From contig OW203988.1 of assembly GCA_934047225.1 (NCBI GenBank), positions 5,552,229 through 5,616,228 of the forward strand: DNA of 64,000 bases, read 5' to 3'. Below the pieces are notes generated by a model. The model was not told the origin of the DNA. It did not search any database and was given only the letters and a program-made list of their open reading frames with translations. The stretch comes from Ypsolopha sequella. Its lineage: Eukaryota > Arthropoda > Insecta > Lepidoptera > Ypsolophidae. The translations under genes and the position numbers were made by a program. Shown piece by piece: positions 10,869 through 25,800 of this stretch (its first letter is position 1; each line of letters begins with the position of its first letter).

Positions 10869-13800
10869 GTATGTACCTACTTTACCCAGACCTTGAAATA
10901 GCTTGGAATATATAAATAACCTTACTACAACTTTACTTTTGGACAAATGCGCAAGCACATACGTACGTCTAAATATCGCTATTTATATTAATTAATTATT
11001 ATTATCATATATAATCATTATTATAATAAATGATAATTATTATAATGTATAATAAATGTTATTAATATTTATTAAAGCAATAACGTTAATATATCGGTAG
11101 AAATATATTTTGTTACATCTCAATATTGTTTTATTATCGACAAAACTAAATAATCGAATCGTTTTAAAACATACTAGTATTAAAAAAAAACTTATAGTCT
11201 GCTTTTAAGGGGCTCTACAATGCTAAACATCAGTTTTGCATTGGATTCAGTTCCTTCAATGTAGATGGTAAAAATTTTAAAATATATGACGTTTTTTTTG
11301 ACTCGGGACAATTATTAATTACACTTTATGAATAAACATACTTTCAATCTTCTTATAATTATATTACTTTCAACAAAGCATGAATTTCACGAAAAAAGCG
11401 ATTCAGTTTCCATATTTAAAAACCGATTGAAACGAAACCAACACACGCAGATACTTACTAGAAAAAAACATATTTATTACATAAAGAAATTATAGTTGAT
11501 GTCCTAATGCAGCCGTGATTTCAAAATGACTGAAGTTTTTCGTGCGCGGAATCTGACAAGAGCAGGGTAGATAGTTAAAAAACAAAAGCGTTAGGACTGA
11601 ATTTTAGCATTGTGCAGCCCCTTAACTCTTTGACGATGCGATTAATGGCGCTGTGCTTACTCTTTTGGATCAAACATGTTAGTTTAAACATTGTTCTACT
11701 CTTAGTGTTCAGAAATACCTAATCACGGGATTTGTCTTTAGATTAAATAATATAATAAAAGGATAAATCTTTATAAGTTGCTGCAATTGAGACGGTAAAA
11801 TTGTATTCTTCTTATTCTATTCCATTTAAGAGAATTACTGAAGATATGTTTCCGCTCTTTCAGTTTTAAAGCGATGTACGTTGTCTATCCGAAATACCTT
11901 GTACTTGTACCCCAATGTTACATAAACTTTCACTATTACATCAATACATTCAAGACTAGCATTTTGTGGTTAAGATATCGTCTTTAAATAAGAACTAAAA
12001 ATAAATTCATCCCCTCCCCACAGGCTACCTCCTAACAGTGACAGCTAGAGACGGGGGAGTTCCCCCTCTTTCGGACACAACAGATGTGGAGATATCTGTG
12101 GTAGATGTGAACGACAACGCGCCTGTGTTCAAACAGCAAGTTTATAGCTCCAGCATCATGGAGGATGCTTTAGTTGGTGAGTGGCTTAGAGATTTTTGTT
12201 ACTTGTCAATAGATGGCGCTTGACATTTATGTCAAGTAAAGTTTTTTTTTAAGAATAAGAATAAGAATAAGAAGGCATTTATTCGCTACAATAACAAGTA
12301 AAAAATAAAATAAAGTAGATTAAAAAATTAACAAACACAACACTGACATACACAATGATCAGTAACACAATAACAATAAAAACAAGAGATGTTGTGTTGA
12401 GGCAGCGAAAAAGGTCTGACTCAGGACAATGCGATTAAAAAAAAAATCTCAGTGCCCTGGTATTATGTCAGGCCTGTTATCACACAGAAGGCTTTAAAGA
12501 ACCGATGCAATACTCTTATTTATTATATTAATAAATAACATTATACATATAATATACATAAATTACTTACTTACATTACAACATGAATATTAAATTAATA
12601 TTGTTGTGTATAAAGATCACATATAAACATACTATATACATAGAAAAAGAAAAAAAAGAAGAAACAGCTAACGAATTAAAATGGCAAGAATATAACTTGA
12701 ATGAATACAAATAAATTGATAGCAAGGGACAACTAAAAACAATTAACATTACGGCAACGATTTTTGGATTGTCAAGAGATGTTGAAACAGTTTCCTTTTA
12801 AATGAGGTCTTAGTTTTGCTATTTCTCACATTTTACTTTTTACTTTTCTAGTGACAATTTCTTCACCACCCAAAGGTTGGCTGGAAGAAATCGCGTTACG
12901 TGATAAGTCCACCTTTGTACAAAATTATGTTTTCAATACTCTATTTTCTTTTATATGTCTTTTGTGTACAATAAAGTGTCAATTCAAAGATTATAAGGAT
13001 TATACATATACATTCCAGATTTGGTCCAAAGTTGTCAGAATCTCAACAAAGCTATCAGTGGAATTTTATTAAAATGATTAATTAGTCAGGTTGTATCTAC
13101 CTCTATTGAAATATTTTTGGTATTTAATAAATTATTTGATAAAATATTACCTGGATTCACCATCCATAATAACGCCAAATTAGCAGCTCGATAGACGTAG
13201 GTACAAATATCAACGCAAACGATATTGAAATAACGGTCATATCAGCGTGCATTGCAAAGTGGCTGTTACGACGATCGCTGCGCAAACCATGAGAATATAA
13301 TACTTTTCACATGGATGCGATTGTTCGATTGAAAAACCCTATGTTCGGTTTATAGCTATCAAATTTGCTTACTAATCAAAGTTTAAATCGACCAAGCCGC
13401 TTAGGAGCAGTATGGATTTCAAGTCAAAATACACCAAACCGTTTTTTTAGAGTTCCGTACATCAAAATTAAATTTTGAAAAGATCATGGATGAATGTACT
13501 TGTAATGTTGACAACAGTACAAGTGTTTTATTTATCCATGATGATGTTTCACCAAGAGCCGACAATCGCAAGGATTAACCTTACAAAATCACTTTGTTGT
13601 CTGTCTATCTGTGACGACCCTTTTGCTCGGGCTTCGTATGAAATATCAAGTTGAAACTGATATAAATTAACATTATATCATTGCAGTATAGAAAAGCAGA
13701 AAGAAAAGTAAATCTGGATGTGAGGAGCTCTGAACCGGGATTCGAACCCGGGACCTCTCGCTTACCGGGTGATTGCTCGATGTTAATTTATATCTCCTTG

Positions 13801-16800
13801 CGATGGATAAATCGCCAAGTGTTCAAACAGAAATTTATTTCTGTCATAGTTTTGAAACTGATACTTCCCACGAAAGTCTACGGCCCCATAGTGCTGTAAA
13901 AAATCAGGCTTTTAACTGACGCGAAAAAAGTTATTGCACTTTACATGATCAATTTCATACAAATTTGTTCACCATGAAAACCTATACGGCACTTCTAGTT
14001 GACTTAGAAACTTGAAATTTCGTTTACAGGTAGGTCTTATTGTTATAGCACATATAAGAAAAATTCTGAAAATTACCAATTTTTAATTATTTTGAAAGTT
14101 TTCATTTACCAACATATTTAGATAGAACAAGATATAAAAGTAGGACACTGATACAAAATAATATCACCGGGCTTTTCTGATAGCTGGTTGGTTTCGATTG
14201 CGTATAGAAAACTTGAGATACTCTTATTAGTACATTACGATACGAGAGCGATGAAAAAGTTTCTCGCACGAGTTTCGTATAATTTTTTATAGCACAAGTG
14301 CGGAAAATGCCGACTTTACGCACGCGCATGACGTAAAGCGGTCATTTTACGCACGGTGTGGTATAAAATATATTTCGTATGAAGTAAGTCATCTATGCGT
14401 TTTACATATATATTTTTACCGACAATTTCTACAGAAATCATATATTTACAGGCACATCAGTGACCCAGGTTGGCGCCACCGACGCCGACGTAGGCCTCAA
14501 CGGCCGCGTGCATTACGAACTAGACCCTAAAGACAGGGAGGAAGGTTCGTTTGTGATCGACCCGGCGTCTGGAGTCATCAGAACGAACAAAGCGTTGGAC
14601 AGAGAGTCCGCTGCGTTTTATAACCTGAAGTCTTTGGCTATTGACAGTGGGACTCCGCCGATGAGCTCTTCTGTGAGTTTGGTTCCAATCCATTAGCCAA
14701 TATTGGTCCACTGCTGGACGTACGCAACACCTACTGTCAGTGTTGACATGGGCGTTCCTAATTTGATTTTATTACTTTATTTTTTGTGGAAATATGAAAT
14801 GAAATATATTTATTTATGTAATGTAAGTATATCAGATACTTATTACAGATCGGTTTTAATGTAATATAATTATATAATCTATGTCTATAGGTAATAGTTT
14901 TATATTATAAAATAAACAATAATATGGGGAAATAACAAGGAAATAATAATGTAATGTAAGTATATCAGATACTTATTATTATTAAAGATCGGTTTTAATG
15001 TAATATAATTATATAATCTATGTCTAATTCTATAGGTAATATGTTTATATAATAAAATAAACAATAATATGGGGAAATAACAAGGAAATAATAAAGGTTG
15101 GGCTTATTTGAATTAAAAACAATACGTTTGAATAAAATAAAAAATATAGGAATGCCACTAATATTATAAATGCGAAAGTTTGGATGGATGGATGTTTATT
15201 ACTCCTTCACGCCAAAACTACTGAAATGATTAGGCTGAAACTTGGCACAAATGCAGTTCGAGACCTGGAATAGGACATATGCTACTTTTTATCCCATTGG
15301 AAGGCAATGGGATGTCAAGTCAAGTCCCTATAGAAAAGTAATGTACTGTTACTCCTTCACGCCGGTGAATATTAGTGAGGATGTGGTGGGATGGGATGGG
15401 TTGGGATTCGATACGACTATACAAAAACCTAATCAACGCGGGCGAACAAGCTAGTAAGAAAAGAATATTATTATAAATATATGCAATACATGTAATACAT
15501 ACATGCTTAACTCCGCCCATTCGATTAATCTTGCTAAGAAGAAGGGCAAGAAACTTAGCAATATCATGTCCGTAACGGGAACCAAATTGGCCGCATTTTT
15601 CCAGTCTCATTTTCGATAACTGCAAACTGTTTTTAAGACCTCAATCCGTTCCCCAGGTGATAGTCCACATAAAGGTAGAGGACATCAACGACTCCCCCCC
15701 ACAGTTCGAGAGCGACACCCTCACATTCTATATCCCGGAGAACAGCCCCATTGGGACCACGGTGGGGGAGATCTACGCGCGTGACCCAGACGAGGGCCCT
15801 AACGCTGAGGTGCACTATTCTATCAAAGGTAAGCGGTGTATACTTATTTGTACAATCAGTCGGAAGCCGAACTCTCAATCTTCACACCCGGTTTCGAATC
15901 CTGCAGAAATTAGATTCTCGTAAATGGCCTCTTTGCGTCAATATTCACTATTCGAAAACCGTTTCGAGGAATAGCTTTCCTTAACCGTTTCTTGTATACA
16001 GATATTAAAATAAGCATGCATATCATTTATTAAATAATAGTAGTTTATGCTACAAGGGCGAAAAGGGAAACGAGGACGATTTAAAACACGAGCGTAGAAT
16101 TTTAAACGTAACCGAGTAATTTATTGCTCTTACGCCCGTGTATCATACTACGTTTTTCAATGCATAGTGTGAGGAAATAAAACAAATATAATCTTGTGAA
16201 ATTATGATTGGCTCAAAAGGATTGTATCCAGAGCCGTTAAACAGTGGAAAAAAGTATAACATCTATGGTACACAGGAAAGGCTGCAGGTTAGCCAACCAT
16301 TGCGAATAAATTAAAAAAAAAAAAATTAAAGCCCTAGGGCAAAATAATCGACTTTCTGTTCGGTTTTGATGCATAAAAAGTGGGCCTTTACGAGCACATG
16401 CATTGAAAAAAAAATTATGTCTTTCATTCGACCTTCAGTGACATTTCAACACAAAAAGTATGTATATTTCTTGAACGCGTCTTTAATTCTGACAAGGATT
16501 CGACAATTCAACCTAATATGATTACGTCACTTCCTGTAAATACTAAAATATTTATAAAATCTGTTCAAAAGCACGAAAATATGTATTATTGAAATTACAT
16601 ACCTAAATTGATATATTTATTCCAAAAAGCAGACGAAAATTGCAAAATTTGAATTTGGTCGTTTTTTTAACTTCAATGTGATATTTTTTAATAGATGTGT
16701 TAAAATTATATAATAATGATGTATGTAATAAAAAGTTTCCTGCATTTAAATCGTCGGGAAGTGACGTCATAACATTAGGTAGACTGGTCGGGTCCTACAG

Positions 16801-19800
16801 ACTAAAGATGCGTTCAAGTAAAATAAAATACGCCTGGAAAATTTTTCTAAAGGGCAAATAAAAGACATCGCTTTCTTCATTTCATCAAAAATATGCACGC
16901 TTATTTTAAAATCTGTCGACTAAAAAACCAGCCAAGTGCGTTTCGGGCTCACGCACGAAGGGTTCCGTACCATTATCTATAAAAACGGCAAAAAATCACG
17001 TTTGTTGTATGGGAGCCCCCTTAAATATTTATTTTATTCTGTATTTTAGTATTTGTTGTTATAGCGGCAACAGAAATACATCATCTGTGAAAATGACAAC
17101 TATCTAACTACGGTTCATGAGATACAGCCTGGTGACAGACGGACAGACAGACGGACAAACAGATGGACAGCGGAGTCTTAGTAGTAGGGTTTCGTTGGTT
17201 ACCCTTTTAGTACGGGACCCTAAAAAATATTCTGGAAAATTATTCCTCGAAACGGTTTTCGAATCTAAAATATTGGCAAGAAAAAGAAGAGACCAATTCA
17301 TGTGCAAAGTATTGTATTATTTAGCAGTTTCTTGACGGTGAAGGAAAACACTGTAAGCCCACTTGCCCTAAGAACTATATGTACATTTAAATAGTGTCCG
17401 AATCACTTTGTTATATACAAGGTGACTTTTTGATCATCGTCCGAATTCATACTGGAGACTTGGTAAGTGATCAACATCATGAATTGATAACAATTTTTGT
17501 GAAATTCGTCTAATGAAATTTTACAAAAATCGTTATCTGTTCATGATGCTGATCACTTACCGAGGCTCATGTATGAATTTGGACGATGTTCACAAATTCA
17601 CCTTGTATATTAAAATTATGTCCGAATCACTTTGTTATTCAGCTGTCTGTCTGTCCGTATGTCATGGCAATAATTCTCAAGCCGTTCATAAAAAAAAACA
17701 GACAGACAGACGGACAGATCCAGAGTGATCCTGTAAGGGTTTTTTTTTCCTTGACGATATTTGGAATCTTAATACATTGTCTGTTTTAACTGGTGCAGGA
17801 GGCGACGACTCAAACAGCTTTTCTCTGGAGACGCGACAAGGCTCCGACAAGGCCGAACTAGTGACCATGGTGGACCTAGACTACGAAAGTCCTCGCAAGA
17901 AATACGAGCTCATAATTCGCGCCGCCAGCCCGCCATTATGGAATGACGTCAGAATAGAGATCTTGGTCACGGATGTGAACGATAACGCGCCTATGCTGAA
18001 GGACTTTCAGATCATCTTCAATAACTATAAGGATTGCTTTCCCGTGGGACCGTTTGGGAGGGTGCCGGCGTATGATGCCGACGTTACTGACAAGGTGAGA
18101 TAAAAAAGAAACTAAATTATCTTTTTTTTCCAAACAAAATATATGTAATTTAGATGAGATGCCTTAGATATTAGTATTTTTACATTAATTGTCGTCTGGG
18201 GCGTTATAATTACATTAATTGTCGTCTGGGGCGTTATAATTACATTAATTGTCGTCTGGGGCGTTATAATCTTCGGTGAAAAGCGGATGCACTAAGTGTG
18301 GACTGTGACTTGATTGCTTTCAGAGTTCACACTTGTAAACACCTCTGACACCGCCTCGGTGATTCATGTCGTGAAGAATATATATGTATGTATGTATTCT
18401 TGTGGTGCTGTACTAAGCAAGCTTGGCTCGTAGGTATCATTTTGTATTTTAAAAAATACTCATTCGTGAAGTATGAAAGGGACACTGTTATGCCAAAATG
18501 ATCCAACCAACAATCACCTGATTTAGAGTAAATGACGTTTATAGTAGTTTATGCTAGAAGGACGAAAAGGAATAAATTACGAGGACGAGGAGTTTTAAAC
18601 GTAACCGAGTAATTTATTGCTCTAACGCCCGTGTATCATACTACGTTTTTCAATGCATAGTGTGAAGAAATAAAACAAATATAATCAAAGAAAACAATTT
18701 AATTATTAAACTTGAAAGTTACATTGTTACAATTTTGCAAGTTAATGATTGGCTCAAAAGGACTGTATCCAGAGCCGTTAAACAGTGAAAAAAAAAGTAT
18801 AACATTTGTGGTTTTGTGGTACACAGGAAAGGTTGCAGGTTAGCCAATTTCTGGTAAATAAATATAAAAAATTATAATAAAGCCCTAGGGCAAAATAATC
18901 GACTTTCTGTTCGGTTTTGATGCATAAAAAGTGGGCCTTTACGAGCAACTTGTATTGAAAAAGCTTTTAATGTTGCTGTCTTTGTACATATGTGGGTTGG
19001 TACATAGGTATGTGCTGTATTTCGGTTGATTTAACAGATAAGTTGTTGAATTTTTGCTATATGAGAATTTCGTTCCTTGGAGGCGCATTAGTGTACGAAA
19101 CTCAAATTGGACAGAATTGTGGATTGGATCATTTTGTAAAGAAAGTAACAAAAGAAATATTTGGACCTCAAGCTGAGGACATATCGGCCAATTTGGTTAT
19201 TTACTAGAAGATGGGACAAGTCAAAAGCACTCGCAATAGGAAACCTTGTGTAACACTCAATTTGTGAATGTGGAAGAAGCGGAACAGGTGTGTTAGGATC
19301 GGCGTACCTCTCTTAAAGACAGTGGTTGCACCGATTATCACATTTACTCTTCCGTTCATTTTAGTGATTATTGTATTATTGACACATCCGATCACTTCCC
19401 TGTACCCATCTCCCTCCTGCAAATAGCTAACTAGCATACAAGAGCGAGACAGCGTTACTTTTATTTACCGCTCACGGTGAAAAAAATACTGCATATTAGT
19501 CTTAAAATTACTACATACATCCATACATACATACAATATACTCCACCTGCGTCCTAGAGGGGTAGGCAGATACTGCAGATTTCCATTTGCTATGATCCTG
19601 ACACGCCTCTTTGGTCTCTTCCACATCCTTCAATTTCAATCTGAAGCTTTTCTATTCCGGGTAATTTTACCATAGCCCTTCTTCAGTAAGTCGCCAATTT
19701 GGTCAGCATACATCTTTCTAGGGCGGCCTGGTCGAGTTGTACCTTCCACTTGAAATTTCTACTTATGGATAAGTAAATACATATCATTATAAGTAACTGG

Positions 19801-22800
19801 AAATGGTTTTTATTAACTACATTCTTTATTTAACTATATTCACAGCTAACATACAGGATTCTATCTGGCAACAATGCTAACCTGGTTCTGCTAAACCAAA
19901 CTTCTGGTTCCATGACGCTGTCTCCACAACTCAACACGAATGTTCCCAAACTGGCTACGATGGAACTATCTGTCAATGGTGAGTGGCAACACAATTACTT
20001 TGTCTTTACAAGTTATTCAGTGAATTGTTATTGCTAGTTTAAAGATCTGCGGCCGGTATTACTCCCGAAATCCCAGATAAATATAATCAATGGCGAATCA
20101 CTCTACCTAAACGCCAAGATTCAGCGCAGTCGGCCAAGCTCAAGCGAAAACCTCCATACAAACGGAATTACAAAATTGTGATGTATTTTTTTAATGCTAT
20201 CTAGATTAATTTTAACCAATTATTATGTTTGAAAACAGCATTGCCAAAATTGTGTTTCTCCTAACACATGACACGCCCGCAGCTGTGTTGCCGCGCTCAT
20301 GCTTGACTGACAGGCGAAACTTTGCGTTTCGGATTTTTACGGAACCCTGGGTCCCGTACTTCTGTTTGACCTGGTTGCCTTTTGGTGTAAGATACTTTAC
20401 GGTATCATCAACTTTCAATATCATAGTATTGAATAAATAACGAACACAGTGCCATCTGTTGCCATCCGACAAAATGCAGTAAGCGCTGTGGTCGTTATTT
20501 GGGCACAAAAGATTTACTTTGTGCCAAAATAACGACCACAGCGCCATCTGTTGCCACCCGACAAAGTGGCTTACTGCACTATGGTATTGAAAGTTGATGA
20601 TCAAAGTGAAAAAGAAAAAGTGAATCACCTCATCATTTCATACGTTTGTCACTAGATGGCGTTAACGAGGTTAAAGCAATGATGCAGCTCTCCGTCCGTC
20701 TGATCACCGAACAAATGCTCCTGAACTCGATCACCGTGCGCCTGAACGACATGACGGCTGAAAGGTTCCTGTCTCCGTTGCTGAGCTTCTTTGTGGATGG
20801 GCTGGCGGCAATTGTGCCGTGCCCAAAGGAAAACGTCTATGTGTTTAGTATACAGGTGAGTGGAACGTTGTGTTTTTTTTAAAAGTAAATATATGGTTTT
20901 ACAGCTTAGTTTTTCCGCTAACCTTGAACCAATCTTATCGACATTCTGAGTTACTTTAGGTTGGGAGAGTCAAAAACTGATGGTTTGGTATACAGCCAGG
21001 TAAAAATATACCAAGCGAACGCGTATGGAGGTATGTTTGCTTTGAGATAAACTGTTATAGTTACATGGTCAGTAGCACCTAGAAAGGGCAAAAGCAGCGA
21101 TAAGTATCTAATAAATAACCTAGGTGTTAAGCCCTAAATAGCTCAGTTAGTAGAAAAATCGCCCGCTAAACGAAAGGTCCCGAGTCAGAAATTTAGAATC
21201 CCCGTTCAGATCTCCTCATATTTCGATATGACCTTTCTTCCGCGTTTCCATGGGCGTACCCAGCTTTTGGGCTGGGGGGGGACAAATCAGGAATTCCCTG
21301 TAGGTAAATAAATCAACGTAAATAAAAATGTGATTTATTACATATATTTTAAAAGTAGTCTTCTTAGGTTTTCCACAAAGCAGCTTAAAACAGTTTCTAT
21401 GAAAGATTTGCCCAGATTCTGAGGTGAAAGTCTAGCTCCAGGGAGAGGGCAGCTGCCTCCCCTGCCTCCCTCGTCATGCCTATGCACGTTTCTATGTATA
21501 CCAAAACGATAAAACATTTCTACCTATAGAAGCTCGCTGGATTACGATTAAAAACAGATTGCTGCTAGTGGCTGGATGAAAATAGCCGAGAACAGAAAAA
21601 TGTGGCATGTCCAGCAGTGGACATTGTAATGGCTACTGAATGTGATTGTAGGAATAACAAACTAGTCGGGCAAAATCTTACTAATACATCGTGAGTTGCC
21701 GTTACATATATTAATTATGAAATACTAACCCATTATGTTAGCTACAGGCGGCTGGTGGTCTGCAGATCTTTGGTCAGGAGTCGCGAAATAAATGTAAACC
21801 AATGGCGCGCGCCGCTCAGTTACAGCCTTTTATATCCACCGTGCGCGCGCAGCCGTCGATGACTCAAACTGTTGCCACGCTCGTCCGGCAGGGGCGCTCC
21901 GTCGTCTTGTGTTGCTAACAATTATATTCCCTTCAGGACGACACGGACGTGCACGGCAGTATCCTGAACGTATCGTTCTCGGCGCGGCGGCCGCTCGCCG
22001 AGCTCGGGGTGAGCGGCGACTCATCCCTGTACTACTCGCCCACACACCTGCGCGAGCGTGTCTACTTGCACAGAGCTACTCTCGCGAGACTCGCCACTGT
22101 ACAGGTTTGTTCCGTACATAAATCTGCACGCCTACTCCTTGTCTGTATTGCAGACTGCAATAGTGATAAAAATGAAAAGTGGGTCGAGCCTTTCCCAAGG
22201 CTTGGTGAGCAACACTGTAAAGAAACCAGAAATAAGCATAAACTGGCTTCATCAAACATCAGACTCGCCAAGGTGAGCGTTCTCTTTCGTAGGATAGTAT
22301 AACATCTTTATATATTTCACGAAGTCTCAATGTTTTTTTCTACCTACACCACGTTTCAGCTCCATCAGTCAAGCCGTTGTTGATTGGTGCTGCGGACTAA
22401 GAGACAAACACCAAATTCAAATTTAAAATAGTTTATTTTGCAAAGTAGGTATATAAATATAATACACTTTTTACCCGTCAAATTTAATCTAATAAAAAGA
22501 TATGTTATAAAATAATAACTGTACATAGACTATAGACCTTCATCTTATGAATACCTTATCTTATGTGTTTTTTTGGACTGTAGCCTGTTGTGTACGCCAA
22601 ATTAAATAAACAAATACCTATAAATCGAACCCAAGAATTATATTTTATCCTCAATTACGTAAAAAATCTACAAATTGTCCCCCAGGTCCTGCCATTTGAC
22701 GACAACGTGTGCGTCCACGAGCCGTGTCTCAACTACGAGGAGTGCCTCACGGTGCTCAAGTTCGGTAACGCGACCGGGTTCATCACCAGCGACACGGTTC

Positions 22801-25800
22801 TGTTCCGACCCATCTACCCCGTCACCACCTTCACCTGCCAGTGTCCTCATGGGATCACAGGTGATGGTTATAACAAGAATATTTGTCTTGTTATTTTGTA
22901 ATTCAGTTAAGGGACTTCAATAAGCTAAATGAGCAACTTGATGTGTGTCGGTACAAATACCGACAGAAACGACATTAAAATAACGTTCATATTAGCGCGC
23001 ATTGGATAGTGGCTGTTACGATATTGGCAGATACAGGGGGCCCATATACTTATTTGACTATTCGAGTCTTCTTATAGATTCGATTTGGGTGCATTTTTAC
23101 ACAGCATAGATATATTCGGTATAGATAGGTTTGCCAAGGCACTTGAAGGCTTACTAAAAGGCATCTAAAACTTTCTCTTTTTTATTATTATGATAAACCT
23201 TGTCAGAGTACCCGCCTCCCCTCTAAAATCAAATCCTGGATCCGCCCTTGTGTTACGGCGATCTTTGCGTCGTCGTTTGATAAATCAGATATTTATATGT
23301 TTTAAACAATATTATGTTATATTTTTGTGTTGCTTGTGTGTTTGTATAAGATTTAACAAATTGTCTTTTGAATTTAAAAAGTTTAAGCATATTATTAGTT
23401 TTTTAAAGCATATGAAAAATATTTATTCACTTATTATAGGTTATTTTGTGGCATAATACAAAAAGTTTCTTGGTATTAGCTGACACAGTACGAGGGTTTT
23501 AAAAAAGAAACGCAATATGTCTCAAATTTTAAAACATCTTGCTTAACTTGAATCTTACTCCAGGGTCCCGCGACCACTACATGTGCGACACAGAAGTGGA
23601 CCTGTGCTACTCGTCCCCCTGTATCAACAACGGGACGTGTCTCAGGAGAGAAGGTGGCTACACTTGTGTCTGCTCGCCTGGGTTCACTGGTGAGACATCT
23701 TACATCTCCACTTAATTTGCAAGGTTCCGATTAAAAATCAGCGCATTTTGATTCGTCTACGTAGCTACGATGCAGAAACTGTCCTGTTTTGTTTGTTGTA
23801 ATTGTAAATTTTCTTTCTTGCTAAGGAAATTACTACTCTTACTTAACCTTGATTAAACTTCCAGTTAGTAAAATCCTTCCAAAAACATTTAATATAAAGT
23901 AGGTTACCAAGACTAGTAAGCTCACAACACTTTCACTGTTAAAAAGTTATCAGATCTCATGTAGAGCCAAGGCTCTAACTCTACAAGGCCTAAATCTACA
24001 AGCTCTAACTCTAGAAACCCTACATCTTGGTTCAGGAAGTATATGGCTTGGCCGTTTCGCGGCGGTCGCACAGACACTTCTATTATGGTAAGAAATGAAG
24101 TCACGGTCTTTAAATGTTGTGTCATGCAATAGTTCCATTCTTATAATTTTGTAATATAATTCATATATATGATATCCAGTTTTGTGGACAAGTAATAATT
24201 TACGACAATCACAAGCACCAACAGTTTACCAAGTCTCACTATCACCAGGTATAAACTGCGAGACGATCCTCACAAGAGCGTCCTGTGACATCAACGGCGA
24301 CGGGACAGTCTGCCGCGGGGGGTCCCAGTGTGTTGCCAAACGGGAGGGGGGGATCCTCTGCCAGGGATGCTCCATAGAGCCCGAGTATACGACCTCCATG
24401 TGCGAGCTGAAGGCGAGGAGTTTCCCGCCGAACTCCTTCTTGACGTTCCCGGGGTTGAAGATGAGGCATCGCTTCCATTTGAGTTTGAAGTAAGTTTTTA
24501 ATTGTTCGTCCATGGCATAACTTATGATTATTTTTCTCTAAGTATAAGAAAGACTAAGTATTTATTATTTTGGAATAAGGAGGATAGGTTTTAATATGAC
24601 GACCGTTTTATATCTCATTTTGTACCACGTTTATTTTGGTATAAGTTTTATTGTCCAAAACTTAATACAACTCAAATGATATTTACATCATTTTTAAGGC
24701 CTATCTTTGCCATTTTTTTGGATGCCGGAAACAAAAGTAATCGCGTATCAAAAGGCCGAAATATTAAGTTCAAAGAATGAAGTATGACATTTATTATTTT
24801 AAATTTTTTATTATCACAATTTCACGGTTTAAAATGCGTTCGAAAAGAGACATTGGGAGAACCCGGCCGTGAAAAATGTGCAGCAGTATAACATGCCTTT
24901 AAATTTTCCAGGTTCGCCACCCAAACAACTTCAGGGCTTCTCCTCTACAACGGTCGCTACAACGAGCGACACGACTTCCTGGCCCTAGAGGTGGTATCCT
25001 CCGGTGCGGGGAGGGAGGGAGGTGCAGGACTCCGGTTTACCTTCGCTTTAGGGGGGGCGAAGGCTGAGGTTACCGTGGCGGGGAGTGTGGCTGATGGAAG
25101 CTGGCATACTATCGACATTGAATACATTAATAGGGTGAGTTTGAGATTTTTCCTACTATTTTATGCTCATTTTTCTTACTGAAATGATCAGTGAAATATT
25201 TCATCTGATTGTCTATTTTCAACGTCTACCGCTATCGTTTTCAAAATGTACATTCATTATTATAACATATTATTTTAATTTTTTTAAATAATATATATAA
25301 AATTAATTATAAGATTTAATTTTATAAAATAAAACTTATAAATAATTTTTTTTTTATTATTTTATAAGTTTTTGTATTGGCAAAAATTATGTTTTTTTTT
25401 AATTTTTTTTATTTACCATTTACACCTAATTATAACAGAAAATAATAATAGCAGCTAAAAACCAAAAGGTTTATACTTGTGCTATCGTGAGTCACGTTAC
25501 ACTTAGCTACGAGAACAAAATAATAATTTGTCACTTTGCTTACAATAAACAGCTAAAATTATAAATGTATACATAGTAATTTGTTATCTTATACTGGAGG
25601 TAAGTAAGCGAAAAAATTTAAAAAAACGTAGAATAGATAGTTATGATGAATTATTTGAATCAAGAATTATTTTTTTAATTTAGACTTAATTTATAGGAGT
25701 GAAACTATTGCAAAGATCGGTAGGTAAGCTATTGATAAGCCGAGGCACCATAAAACCGGTTGTTCGCTCGCCATACGCATTGTATGATGTTAATTCTAGC

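Noticed and set aside
13715..13795. tRNA gene on the minus strand
   Set aside because: Only a T-arm-like piece is convincing; the 5' half does not form D and acceptor stems.
18181..18270. 30-bp repeats as a CRISPR array
   Set aside because: The repeats touch with no spacers, and the setting is a eukaryotic intron.
22668..22850. Antisense ORF over exon 9
   Set aside because: It is a mirror of the GC-rich coding exon, with no support of its own.
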